From CALBPI01 sp039027435 (GTDB lineage: Bacteria; Pseudomonadota; Gammaproteobacteria; Steroidobacterales; Woeseiaceae): DNA of 64,000 nt. The notes below the pieces were generated by a model that saw only the letters and a program-made list of their open reading frames with translations, searched no databases and had not been told where the DNA came from. The stretch spans positions 82,436-146,435 of the forward strand of contig JBCCKF010000010.1 in assembly GCA_039027435.1 (NCBI GenBank). The letters are read 5' to 3'. Both the position numbers and the translations under genes were made by a program. Below are positions 36,081-45,342 of the stretch, in pieces (position 1 is the first letter of the stretch; the number at the start of each line of letters is the position of its first letter).

Positions 36081-36814
36081 TCTGACTCTTGCCCTGTCAC
36101 GTACCCACTAAGCTCGATAACTGCTGCAGCCTCGGTTGATCGAAGGAAACGAGCGAAACCGGATGATGCTGCACAGGCAGGGGACCGGAGTAGTGCGGCC
36201 TTCTGGCGAATCGACGGGTATTGATCATCGGGCAAAGTCACATATTCATTAACAGGGATGCCTTCTGAGATCAGCTGGGAGAGTGCGACCAAGCCAGCAT
36301 CCGCATTGCCGGTCTTTACAAAGTGAAAGGCTTGGGCGACGTTTGCACCGACGACCGTTCTGACAGATTTATCCGAACCCCAGTGTGCCTCTATCCACGA
36401 TGCCGCGGCCGCCCCATAGGGCGCATGCTTCGGATTTGCTATAGAAATGGTCTCTATTGGATCGTTTGATTCGAGGACAGCCGTCGCATTACGGCCAGGC
36501 GTCCACAACGACATACGCCCGATGGCATAGGTCCACGACGCTCCGAAGGTACGACCTCGATTCTCGAGTCGCTCAACCTTCTCGGCATCTGCCGAAAAGA
36601 AAAAATCAAAGGGTGCGCCGCGGAGAATCTGACTAAATAAAGTACCTGATGCTCCTGAAATTATTTGAAATTCTGTATTGGCCTCATCTTCATAAGCGGT
36701 GACCAGTCTCTCCAGAGTTGCCCTGAAATTACTCGCCACCGCCAACCGGACAGTGCAAGCAGCACTCAGGTTCGGTAACGCAAACAGACTGAGGAAGAAC
36801 AGCAAGGTACGCAC
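36077..36814 (-). CDS. modA: Molybdate-binding periplasmic protein
   Basis: 245 residues. Signal peptide RTLLFFLSLFALPNLSAAC, then the ligand-binding core: VAVASNF-like RLAVASNFRATL, ISGASGTLFSQI, GAPFDFFFSADAEKVERL and AYGAAAASW. Binds molybdate or tungstate and delivers it to ModBC. It is the first gene of modABC, and its promoter lies in the 152-base region shared with nhaR. Confidence 0.94.
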   Translation of the reverse strand: MRTLLFFLSLFALPNLSAACTVRLAVASNFRATLERLVTAYEDEANTEFQIISGASGTLFSQILRGAPFDFFFSADAEKVERLENRGRTFGASWTYAIGRMSLWTPGRNATAVLESNDPIETISIANPKHAPYGAAAASWIEAHWGSDKSVRTVVGANVAQAFHFVKTGNADAGLVALSQLISEGIPVNEYVTLPDDQYPSIRQKAALLRSPACAASSGFARFLRSTEAAAVIELSGYVTGQESE

Positions 36815-36966
36815 AACATGATGGTCTCATAGTGGTCTAGGGCTGACCATGACATCGGAAAATCCGAATCGTGGACAAGTTTTATTCGAATTCGCTCAAA
36901 TTCAGTGTTTTTCGATGAATCACGTGTAGTACCCTCGAATTTTCCGGTGTAAGCGGAGCGCTAACG

Positions 36967-37896
36967 ATGAGGCATCTCAACTACAGCCATCTGCAGTATT
37001 TCTGGGCAGTGGCACGCGAAGGGAGCATGGCAGCAGCAGCTGAGGCCATGCACATCACCCCTCAGACAATTAGTGGGCAACTCAGGATGCTCGAGGAGGC
37101 CATGGGTCGCCAGTTATTCAATCGTGTCGGACGTCGATTGGAACTGACTGACTTCGGCGAAATGGTCTACGAGTACGCCGATGAGATCTTCACTCTAGGC
37201 GCTGAGCTCGCCAACGTCGTACATGGAGAAGCGCAGGGCGGTGCCTTGACGTTCAAGGTCGGTATGGTCAGCTCCATGCCAAAACTGATTGCGGAGCGAA
37301 TTCTCGCACCGGCCTTCGAGGTTGCCGAACCCATTCGATTAAAGTGTTATGAAGCGACACTGGGCGAGCTACTCGGCGATCTTGCAACGCACAAGCTCGA
37401 TATCGTGCTGTCGGATCAGCCGCTGCCCCAGGGGCTGAGCTTACGGGCGTACAATCACCGACTCGGTGAGAGTGGCCTGTCGTTTTTTGCATCAGAGGCC
37501 ATCGCGGAGTCCGCCAAGGTTGGGTTCCCGGATTGCCTCGCGGAGCTGCCGTTCCTCCTACCAACACCGGCCACTGCGCTTCGCCGTCGCATCGACGATT
37601 GGTTCGACAATATGGATGTCGTGCCCAACATTGTTGGTGAAATCGCAGACAGTGCACTCATGAAAGCGCTTGGCGAGGCGGGTGTCGGTGTATTTCTCGG
37701 GCCCTCGGCGATCGAGAATGAGATCTGCAAAATGTATCGGACAACGGTAATTGGCAGGACAGAGTCGCTGACGGAGAGTTATTATGCGATCTCTCCCGAA
37801 CGAAAACTCAAACACCCGGCCGTTGTGAAGATTACAGAGCAAGCGAGAATCGATCTGTTTGCCGAGTCGAACTGGCCGGCAGCGGAAGCTTCATGA
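36967..37896 (+). CDS. nhaR: LysR-family regulator, NhaR type
   Basis: 309 residues, close to NhaR: LNYSHLQYFWAVAREGSMAAAAEAMHITPQTISGQLRMLEE is the winged helix-turn-helix with the NhaR-type PQTISGQ recognition helix. The effector domain ends with YYAISPERKLKHPAVV, also NhaR-like. NhaR usually activates the nhaA sodium/proton antiporter, but no nhaA is in this window; instead a DUF1295 gene overlaps it by four bases. Divergent from modABC. Confidence 0.88.
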   Translation: MRHLNYSHLQYFWAVAREGSMAAAAEAMHITPQTISGQLRMLEEAMGRQLFNRVGRRLELTDFGEMVYEYADEIFTLGAELANVVHGEAQGGALTFKVGMVSSMPKLIAERILAPAFEVAEPIRLKCYEATLGELLGDLATHKLDIVLSDQPLPQGLSLRAYNHRLGESGLSFFASEAIAESAKVGFPDCLAELPFLLPTPATALRRRIDDWFDNMDVVPNIVGEIADSALMKALGEAGVGVFLGPSAIENEICKMYRTTVIGRTESLTESYYAISPERKLKHPAVVKITEQARIDLFAESNWPAAEAS

Positions 37897-38780
37897 CCGA
37901 AACCAAGACAGAAGAGACTCGCAGCAACTCACAAATCCTGATCGCTATCATCATTGCCATTACCCTGGGTGCTTTGGTCGCTCTGGGCGGCAGCCAGGGC
38001 AGTGCGACCCATAACGGACTGCCCGTTTTCGCAATCTGTGCTGCTTTGGCCTATGCCATTAACTGGCTGGTTTTCGTCCCAAGCTCAATCGCGAAGACGG
38101 AGAAGTTTTACGACCTGACCGGTGGCTTGAGCTATATCAGCGTCATTCTCGTGGCGGTTAGCTTATCTCCAGAAATGGACCCACGTGCTCGGGTGGCTTC
38201 AACGTTCGTGGTGATTTGGTCGTCACGGCTCGCATCTTTCTTGTTCCGTCGCATATCGAAAGATGGAAAAGACGGTCGTTTCGATGACATCAAGACCCGA
38301 CCGCTAAGATTTTTGATGGCGTGGACCTTACAAGGTCTGTGGGTTGTGCTGACCGTTGCGGCGGCGCTCGCCATTATCACGAGCACTAACACCAAACCGC
38401 TTGGCATCGTTGGTTACTTTGGCATCGCGGTTTGGCTGATCGGATTCATCATAGAGGTGGTCTCCGATCGCCAGAAGTCACGCTTCCGCGAGAATCCAAA
38501 GAATGCAGGCAAGTTTATCGACGTTGGCCTGTGGTCGAAGTCTCGACACCCGAACTATTTCGGAGAGATCGTGCTGTGGGTCGGTATCGCAATACTCGCG
38601 TTCCCGATTCTGGAAGGATGGCAATACGTCACTCTGATTTCGCCCGTCTTCGTGACTTTCCTGCTGACTAAAGTGAGCGGGATCCCGCTGCTGGAGCAAC
38701 GTTCTGACGAGAAGTGGGGCGGCCAGGAAGACTACGAAGCCTACAAGGCTCGCACTCCCGTATTGATCCCCAAGCTCTAG
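37893..38780 (+). CDS. DUF1295 membrane protein (steroid 5-alpha-reductase-like)
   Basis: 295 residues, about seven membrane helices. The C-terminal SRHPNYFGEIVLWVGIAI and DEKWGGQEDYEAYKARTPVLIPK are hallmarks of the DUF1295 / isoprenylcysteine-methyltransferase-like fold that binds a nicotinamide or SAM cofactor near the membrane. Substrate unknown. Starts at ATGA over the nhaR stop, so it is coupled to and possibly controlled by the regulator. Converges with the next gene, three bases apart. Confidence 0.88.
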   Translation: MTETKTEETRSNSQILIAIIIAITLGALVALGGSQGSATHNGLPVFAICAALAYAINWLVFVPSSIAKTEKFYDLTGGLSYISVILVAVSLSPEMDPRARVASTFVVIWSSRLASFLFRRISKDGKDGRFDDIKTRPLRFLMAWTLQGLWVVLTVAAALAIITSTNTKPLGIVGYFGIAVWLIGFIIEVVSDRQKSRFRENPKNAGKFIDVGLWSKSRHPNYFGEIVLWVGIAILAFPILEGWQYVTLISPVFVTFLLTKVSGIPLLEQRSDEKWGGQEDYEAYKARTPVLIPKL

Positions 38781-38783
38781 GGG

Positions 38784-40157
38784 TCAGGAGACCCAACAAG
38801 TCTTCAGGTTCATAAATTCATACATGCCGATATCGGCGAGTTCGCGCCCGTAACCTGAGGCCTTGATCCCGCCAAACGGAATTCTCGGGTCGGAGGCTGT
38901 AATGGTATTGATGAAGGTTGCCCCCGCATCGATGGCACTGAACGCGTGCTCAATCTCTTGCGCGTCCTGGCTGAACAGGACCGACCCGAGCCCGTAGCGA
39001 CTGCGATTGGCAAGACTGATCGCGTCTTCGAATGTGGCGACGCGGAAGACAGAGGCGACGGGACCAAACACTTCGTCCCCAGCTGCAGGTGCATCAAGTG
39101 GCACATCCTCGAGAATGGCCGGTGCGCAGAAAAATCCTTGCTCGGGTATGGAGACACCCGTCGATCGCAACCGCGCTCCCGCTGAAACCGTTTCGCTGAC
39201 CTGCTGGTTGACAGAATCGAGGATTGCCTGCGTTGCCAGTGGGCCGAGCGTCGTCGCAGGGTCGGTAGGATCGCCAACCACGTGTTTTGAAAACCCTTCT
39301 ATCAGCTTGCCGACAAACTCGTCGTATACCGCTTCGTGCACGATCATGCGTTTTGCCGCGATGCATGACTGCCCGCTATTTTGAAGTCGCCCACGACACG
39401 CTGCCTCGACAGCAGCGTCCAAATCGGCGCTCGGCATCACGATGAAAGCGTCGGAACCTCCTAGTTCGAGCACTACCTTTTTCAGATGCGTGCCTGCCGT
39501 ACCGGCCACTGCCGCGCCGGCGCGTTCCGAACCGGTCAGGGTTGCAGCAGCAACACGCTCGTCAGCAAGAAGGCGCTGCGTCTGATCGACATCAATCAGC
39601 AATGACTGAAATAGCGCTGCAGGAACGCCGGCATCAATTAAGAGTTGTTCTATGGCGAGACTGCACTCAAAGGTATTTGGTGCATGCTTCAGCAAGACGA
39701 CGTTGCCTGCGACCAACGCAGGTGCAGCGAAGCGAAAAACTTGCCAGAAGGGGAAATTCCATGGCATTACCGCCAGAATGACGCCCAGCGGCAGGGGTCT
39801 GACGAAACTGCGACTTGCGGTTGTTGAAACAGGTTGGTCCTGCAAGAATCTTTCTGCATTCTGGGCGTAGAACTCACAAACCCACGCACACTTTTCGATC
39901 TCTCCTTCGGCCGCCGCCAATGGCTTGCCCATCTCATCCGTCATGATGGCGGCTAAGGTAGTGCGGCGCTCGCGAAGCAGCCGCGCTGCATTTTGCAGCC
40001 AGCTAAGGCGATCTGATAATGGGGTTTTTCGCGCTTGGGCCGTCGCGGCATGGGCCAATGCCAGTCGCTGTTCCAGTGCAGCATCATCCAGTAGTGAGAA
40101 TACTGCCCTCGGCAAACCAGTGGCTGGGTTCAGGGTCTCGATCGTGCGTTTTGTCAT
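38784..40157 (-). CDS. NAD(P)-dependent succinate-semialdehyde dehydrogenase family
   Basis: 457-residue aldehyde dehydrogenase. MPWNFPFWQVFR cofactor region, LELGGSDAFIV with the general-base Glu, NSGQSCIAAKR with the catalytic Cys, and a C-terminal FGGIKASGYGREL. The short form of about 455 residues with this GQSCIAAKR signature matches SSADH-type enzymes (GabD/Sad). Oxidises succinic semialdehyde or a similar aldehyde. No gabT neighbour, so substrate is uncertain. Confidence 0.88.
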   Translation of the reverse strand: MTKRTIETLNPATGLPRAVFSLLDDAALEQRLALAHAATAQARKTPLSDRLSWLQNAARLLRERRTTLAAIMTDEMGKPLAAAEGEIEKCAWVCEFYAQNAERFLQDQPVSTTASRSFVRPLPLGVILAVMPWNFPFWQVFRFAAPALVAGNVVLLKHAPNTFECSLAIEQLLIDAGVPAALFQSLLIDVDQTQRLLADERVAAATLTGSERAGAAVAGTAGTHLKKVVLELGGSDAFIVMPSADLDAAVEAACRGRLQNSGQSCIAAKRMIVHEAVYDEFVGKLIEGFSKHVVGDPTDPATTLGPLATQAILDSVNQQVSETVSAGARLRSTGVSIPEQGFFCAPAILEDVPLDAPAAGDEVFGPVASVFRVATFEDAISLANRSRYGLGSVLFSQDAQEIEHAFSAIDAGATFINTITASDPRIPFGGIKASGYGRELADIGMYEFMNLKTCWVS

Positions 40158-40241
40158 AGCGTAATCTTACACTGCGCACGCTCGCATCCGGCCACGTAAA
40201 ACTCGCGAATCCATGAGTACTCATCCTCGGACGTTGATTCA

Positions 40242-41033
40242 ATGCCAAACAGCAGATCCCGACAGCAATATCCTTTGATCATCGCCATCACATTGGCTTT
40301 CGCCAGTGGATGCGGGGCTGAGGTCTCCGAAAGTACCGCGGCGACTCCCGCGCCATCCGAGCCCGAACAGCGCTACGAGCAGGGCGCTCCGAACTATGAC
40401 GGCATTGGAAAGCGATACCTCGGTCGAGAGATCTCCCACGTGATGGGACATCGGGGGGCCGGATGGTTGGAACGACCGGAACGCGAGAGAACCGAACGCA
40501 CTGATCTTCTCGTTGAACTACTGCCCATTGAGCCCGATAGCGTTGTCGCTGATATCGGCGCGGGGACAGGCTACTTCAGCTTCCCGATGGCCCGTAAGGC
40601 GAGCGAAGGCCGAGTGATCGCTGTCGACATCCAGCAGGAGATGCTGGACATCATTAAAGCGCGACAGGAAGAGGGCGCGCCTGCGAATGTTGATCTCTTA
40701 CTCAGCACGGAATCCGACCCAAATCTACCTGCGAACAGCGTTGATCTGGTGCTGATCGTCGACGCCTACCATGAGTTCTCTTATCCGTTTGAGATGGGCA
40801 TGGGCATCGTGGAAGGACTCAAACCCGGCGGATTACTTGCGCTTGTCGAATACCGTGGTGAAGATCCCTCAGTACCTATTAAGCGATTGCACAAGATGAC
40901 TGAAGCGCAAGCGAGGTTGGAAATGGATGCGATTGGTCTCGAATGGGTCGAAACGATCGACGCACTCCCCCAACAACATCTCATGCTATTTCAGAAGCCG
41001 GCTGAGACTCAGGAGGCCTCACTGAACGATTGA
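40242..41033 (+). CDS. Class I SAM-dependent methyltransferase with lipoprotein-like signal
   Basis: 263 residues. SAM motif I is VVADIGAGTGYFSF (about residues 96-109), followed by VIAVDIQQEMLDII (motif II acidic residue) and DLVLIVDAYHEF (motif IV). The N-terminus YPLIIAITLAFASGC looks like a lipobox signal with Cys24 as acceptor, followed by a Ser/Pro/Glu linker, so export to the envelope is predicted. That is odd, since SAM is cytoplasmic. A non-cleaved anchor or mis-set start is possible. Convergent with a GGDEF gene, overlapping it by 25 bases. Confidence 0.8.
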   Translation: MPNSRSRQQYPLIIAITLAFASGCGAEVSESTAATPAPSEPEQRYEQGAPNYDGIGKRYLGREISHVMGHRGAGWLERPERERTERTDLLVELLPIEPDSVVADIGAGTGYFSFPMARKASEGRVIAVDIQQEMLDIIKARQEEGAPANVDLLLSTESDPNLPANSVDLVLIVDAYHEFSYPFEMGMGIVEGLKPGGLLALVEYRGEDPSVPIKRLHKMTEAQARLEMDAIGLEWVETIDALPQQHLMLFQKPAETQEASLND

Positions 41034-42103
41034 GTATCTTCAGCGTCTTCATCGACTAACTCGCCAAGCACACGTGGTAACGCAAGGTAGTTCGCAGTGC
41101 CACTCAAACTAACTGTGCGTTCGGAGGAATGCAGGCAGTTGCGTCCACTGCGTTTCGCTTCATACAACGCGTCATCTGCTCGCTTGTAGAGGCTATCCAT
41201 CGATTCCTGGCGACCGTACTCAGCCAACCCGAAAGACGCGGTAACAGAGAAAGTCTCCTTCGACGCTGGCTTGCGAAGTACCGTTTCGGCGATGGTGATC
41301 CTTAGGGTTTCGGCAAGCTTGCTGGCCCCGGCAAGTCCGGTTTCTCCGGAGACGATAATGAACTCTTCGCCACCCACGCGGTAGAACGCGTCTTGCGGGC
41401 CAATATTCTCGCGCAGCGTCTTCGCGATTGTCTGTAGAACGGTGTCTCCCGTCGCGTGACCGTGTTGGTCATTAACCGACTTGAAGTGATCCACGTCCAG
41501 CATGATCAAGACGAAATTCTCTTCGTCGTCTCTAGCTTTCGCGATTCGTCCTTCGAGATCCTCAGTCAGCGCTCTACGGTTGCCAGCGCCCGTTAGTGGA
41601 TCAATTAAAGTGCGCGCCCGCAGCTCGCGACGCTGCTCCCAAGTGAGCGCTGAGAATGCGACTGAAAGACAGATCGTGACCGCAAGCGAAGCAATCAGCA
41701 CGGCGACTTCGCCAAAGCTGCGATCCCCAAAAATTGCTGGCAACACCAGAGCCATGGCGAACACTGACGCGACCGCAGCTTCCTTGGGTTTCATCAGGTA
41801 GAACAGCGCAACCAATGCAGGGTACATCCAGACCACCTGATCTCCGCCACGCACTCTTACCGAGATCACGGCAGTCGTGATCGCAATCAAGGCCATCGCG
41901 ATACTCGCAACTCGAATGGCGCGCTTCACATAAACGGCCCAGAGAATTGCGACGAAACCAGCGACGAATCCGAAGTCGATCGCTGCGATAACGAAATCGC
42001 CTTCAATCAGGCGATATATCCCCATCGGACCAATGCCTAGAACGCCAACAAGGGCGAGCATGACCGGTGGTAGTTCTTCCAGACTGAGTTTGCGACGCTT
42101 CAT
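41009..42103 (-). CDS. Diguanylate cyclase with membrane sensor domain
   Basis: 364 residues. About six N-terminal membrane helices (residues 14-150) form an unclassified sensor; the C-terminal GGDEF domain has DPLTGAGNRRAL and the active site GGEEF (244-248), so c-di-GMP synthesis is likely. The product-inhibition site upstream reads GPQD instead of RxxD, so feedback control is probably absent. Its 3' end overlaps the methyltransferase gene on the other strand. Confidence 0.92.
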   Translation of the reverse strand: MKRRKLSLEELPPVMLALVGVLGIGPMGIYRLIEGDFVIAAIDFGFVAGFVAILWAVYVKRAIRVASIAMALIAITTAVISVRVRGGDQVVWMYPALVALFYLMKPKEAAVASVFAMALVLPAIFGDRSFGEVAVLIASLAVTICLSVAFSALTWEQRRELRARTLIDPLTGAGNRRALTEDLEGRIAKARDDEENFVLIMLDVDHFKSVNDQHGHATGDTVLQTIAKTLRENIGPQDAFYRVGGEEFIIVSGETGLAGASKLAETLRITIAETVLRKPASKETFSVTASFGLAEYGRQESMDSLYKRADDALYEAKRSGRNCLHSSERTVSLSGTANYLALPRVLGELVDEDAEDTQSFSEAS

Positions 42104-42200
42104 CTCATGGGATATCGGCGGCGCGTCACCAAACTTGAGTCTGGTTATTGCACTCCAGCAGCGTCAGCGGCACTAGCGGAGACCGAGTAATGCATTGTTT

Positions 42201-43355
42201 TTATTGGAAAAATACTGCGCTTAGTACATAAACGCTACTGACTCCCAGAATTGCAGCACCGCCTAGTCTCCTCAACGCTGGTCGAGCCGGCGGAGTCGGC
42301 GCTTCGACCGCAAGCTTCGTGATGCAAAACAGCAATAGCAAGAACGCCAACTGCCCGATTTCTACACCGACGTTGAACGACACCAATGCTGAAATCGTTT
42401 GATCGGCCGGTAGCGTGAGTTCACGGATTGCACCGGCAAAGCCGAAACCATGTAGCAAACCGAATACAAACACCGTTATGCCACTGCTGGTGCCTGCATG
42501 CTTTGCTCGAAGATTCACAATGCCGATCCAGATGATGCTGGCGAGTACTAACGGCTCGACAACCATGGCAGGAATCGCTACCCAACCCAGTGCGGCTGAA
42601 ATCAAGGTGACCGTATGCGCGAGCGTGAACAAGCTAACAAACGCAATGAGTTGTCGGATCGACTGAGCAACGAGAAACAAACCGGCAACAAACAACAGGT
42701 GATCAAAACCGTCAGGGATGATGTGGCGCACGCCGGCGACGAGATACGTCCAGAGCTGTGCCAAAACCTCGGTGCGTTCCGCAGCAGTGTTCGATGATCG
42801 CCCGAGCCATGCTGCTGCATCAAAGCTAGGCAGACGCTGTCCGGTTACCAACCAACGTGTCTTGCTGGCACCGGTGGTCGTGTCGATTACGGTGGTTGCG
42901 ATCGGCTCTTCAAAGAAAAACAAGTCGGTAAACCGCAGATCGAGCAACGTGTTGTTAGCAGCACTAACCGGCCGCGGTAACACCCCCCTCAGACGTAGCC
43001 TTGCCCGGGGCCAGCTGAACGGGTCGAGATAGACTGATTCCGGTTCGTTCGCAAACGCGATCTCAACAAGCTGAAACTCAACCCGAGCCTGAGCCACCAC
43101 CAACTCAACGGATTCTGGCAGTGCTGCGAGCACCTCGCGCACGACACCATCGTTCATCGGGTCCGGGCGTTGGCTCAGGGCGAAGTAGCTTGCTCTGTCC
43201 TCGGCGGTCCTGAGGAGATCTAACTCAAGCTCCACCTCTACGGTGCCGCCATCTTCGAGCGATACCGCAACGCGGGACATATTGAGCAGGTGAGCCTCAG
43301 CCGGTGCTGCCACACCCAGCAACACCATGAGCGCAATCGCCAGGTACAGTCTCAT
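42201..43355 (-). CDS. HupE/UreJ-family membrane protein
   Basis: 384 residues. Signal peptide (LYLAIALMVLLGVAAPAEAH), an extracytoplasmic domain of about 170 residues, then a six-helix HupE/UreJ_2 part with HIIPDGFDHLLFVAGLFLV and FGLLHGFGFAGAIREL, whose histidines and acidic residues resemble nickel/cobalt transport proteins. No hydrogenase or urease genes are nearby. Follows the adenine-deaminase-like gene by 12 bases, so it may import a metal needed by that metalloenzyme. Confidence 0.88.
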   Translation of the reverse strand: MRLYLAIALMVLLGVAAPAEAHLLNMSRVAVSLEDGGTVEVELELDLLRTAEDRASYFALSQRPDPMNDGVVREVLAALPESVELVVAQARVEFQLVEIAFANEPESVYLDPFSWPRARLRLRGVLPRPVSAANNTLLDLRFTDLFFFEEPIATTVIDTTTGASKTRWLVTGQRLPSFDAAAWLGRSSNTAAERTEVLAQLWTYLVAGVRHIIPDGFDHLLFVAGLFLVAQSIRQLIAFVSLFTLAHTVTLISAALGWVAIPAMVVEPLVLASIIWIGIVNLRAKHAGTSSGITVFVFGLLHGFGFAGAIRELTLPADQTISALVSFNVGVEIGQLAFLLLLFCITKLAVEAPTPPARPALRRLGGAAILGVSSVYVLSAVFFQ

Positions 43356-43367
43356 GCCCGAGAGGAT

Positions 43368-45281
43368 CTACCAGACGACAGGGTGAGTCTCTCCCGTTGT
43401 CACATTGACAAGACCACCGGGGTTTCCGGGGTAGGGCGCAACGAGTTGCCATTTCCAGGGGGAGGCCGTCAGAAATGCAAAGCGCATGCGTTCAGGCAGA
43501 CCCGGGGCACCAATCCATTCCATAGCGTCGGCAGCATCGAACAACTGCTCGACCTCTGCTCCCACAATGCTAACCGGTCGCTGCGAGACCAAACCCGCCA
43601 CCTCCAGTTGTACTTTTGCGACGACCTCGTTGTTGGCAACAAGCGCCCAGCCACCCTGCATGTCGGAAACCGTGTTCACCGCTAACGCCATGGCCTCGTC
43701 ATCGTTACCGAGTACCCAAACGTTGTGTAGATCATGCGACTGCGAACTTGCCAGTGCTGAGCCAGGCGTGATCGGTCCGACGTTGCGCCAGAACATTTTC
43801 GATGTCGCGGTGGAGCCATGGTAACGCTCGACCATGGCTACCTTGCTGATACCTGATTGGGGATCAGCCACGAGTTGTCCGTCGGTCACGGGCAGTGTGG
43901 TCGTTGGCAATTCTGGTGCGAAGTAGAATGGCTCGAGAATCGCGATATCCATCTCGCTTCGTGCCGCAGGCGCTGAGATTCGAAAGTCCGCAGCCGTGAC
44001 CGCTCGGCCGATATTCATGGTGTTGGTCGCCCAAGCCGGGTACTCGATCTTGGGAACCTCAAGGAGATATTCACCATTCTTTGCCGCTAGCTGCCCATTC
44101 GCGTACACCGATTCAATCTCTACGGTCGCCGGATCAGACAGCAGAACCACATCAGCAAAACGGCCGGGTGCAATCGAGCCAACCAGATGCTCAATGTGAA
44201 AGTGACGGGCCGTGTTGTAGCTGCCGAGTTGATAGGCGATGCGTGGTTCAACGCCTGCCTTGATGGCGGTGCGAATGTTGTAGTCCATCGAACCCAGTTG
44301 CATGGTCGTGTGGACGTCCCGGTCATCCGTCGTTACCGACACATTGCTCCAGTCTTCCAGACCTTGTTCGAGCAAATAGGGGAACAGATCGCGAACGGTA
44401 TCGACACGGACCTCGAGAAAGACCCCGCGCTTCAACTTCTCGAAACCTTCCTGTGGCAGGCGCACTTCATGATCAGACGATAAACCTGCTGCTGCGAACG
44501 CATTAATCTCATCGGCACCGACGAGCCCTGCGCCATGCCCCTCAACGACGCCGCGATTCGCCCATGTCGCGTCCATCATGCCCCAGATACGCTCGTGACC
44601 CGGCGCGTCCAATCTTTGGACCGCCGTCCAGTCCATCACTTCGCCGAGACCCAAAACGCGAAGATCCTGTTGCATGAACTCCGCCATCGCGTCGTAGCCA
44701 TAGTACCCACCCCCCATCTCGTAAACCGTAGGCGGCGTCGCCGATCCGATGGTCGGAAATATCTTAAGTGGACTGCCGGCATCTTCGGCGAGCAACCAGA
44801 ATGCCGCATTGTTCATGCCCACCACGTTCGAGAGTTCGTGCGAGCCTTCGGCCGTCCAGGTGCTCCCGAAAGGCACGACCAAAGCGGCCTCATACTCGGG
44901 TGTCAAGTAGCTGCTTTCGATGTGCTTGTGCGATTCCCCGAAACCTGGCACCGCCCATAGCCCCTTGGCATCACGGGTAGCGTTGGCTTTGCCTGGCCAG
45001 GTGCCGGTGTCACCGACCCACGCGATGCGCTTACCGGAAATCACAATGTCTTGTGCTTCGTCCCACTGAGCCGTAAAGACGTTAAGTACGGTGACATTCC
45101 GGATCACAAGATCCGCGGGCGCTCTGGCCATGGAGACCTGAAGCAAATGCCGGCGAACATTGGCTTCTTCGCTCAGGGTATGTGTTTCGATGCGATACCC
45201 CGGAAGATCGTCCGTACTCTGAGCATAGGTGGTTGCGCAAACCAAAGTTGTCAGCGCCATTAGAACTAGGTGTTTGTGCAC
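43368..45281 (-). CDS. Exported adenine-deaminase-like amidohydrolase
   Basis: About 637 residues from GTG 45281, preceded by AGGGAG and giving a signal peptide HLVLMALTTLVCATTYAQ; the longer frame to 45320 has no such support. The amidohydrolase core shows ESHKHIESSYLTPEYEAA, VEGHGAGLVGADEINAFAAAGLSSDHE and VTTDDRDVHT, matching Ade-type adenine deaminases (HxHIESS, GHAPGL, SSDHE). The usual DGHVHIES is ESHKHIES here, but both histidines remain. Adenine deaminase is normally cytoplasmic, so an exported form is unusual; the substrate may be a related purine. Sits in a purine/NAD salvage operon. Confidence 0.8.
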   Translation of the reverse strand: MHKHLVLMALTTLVCATTYAQSTDDLPGYRIETHTLSEEANVRRHLLQVSMARAPADLVIRNVTVLNVFTAQWDEAQDIVISGKRIAWVGDTGTWPGKANATRDAKGLWAVPGFGESHKHIESSYLTPEYEAALVVPFGSTWTAEGSHELSNVVGMNNAAFWLLAEDAGSPLKIFPTIGSATPPTVYEMGGGYYGYDAMAEFMQQDLRVLGLGEVMDWTAVQRLDAPGHERIWGMMDATWANRGVVEGHGAGLVGADEINAFAAAGLSSDHEVRLPQEGFEKLKRGVFLEVRVDTVRDLFPYLLEQGLEDWSNVSVTTDDRDVHTTMQLGSMDYNIRTAIKAGVEPRIAYQLGSYNTARHFHIEHLVGSIAPGRFADVVLLSDPATVEIESVYANGQLAAKNGEYLLEVPKIEYPAWATNTMNIGRAVTAADFRISAPAARSEMDIAILEPFYFAPELPTTTLPVTDGQLVADPQSGISKVAMVERYHGSTATSKMFWRNVGPITPGSALASSQSHDLHNVWVLGNDDEAMALAVNTVSDMQGGWALVANNEVVAKVQLEVAGLVSQRPVSIVGAEVEQLFDAADAMEWIGAPGLPERMRFAFLTASPWKWQLVAPYPGNPGGLVNVTTGETHPVVW

Positions 45282-45342
45282 TGTGATCTCCCTGTAGTCT
45301 CGACCACAAGGTACGCACATGCGCGCAAGACTTCACCCCGAA

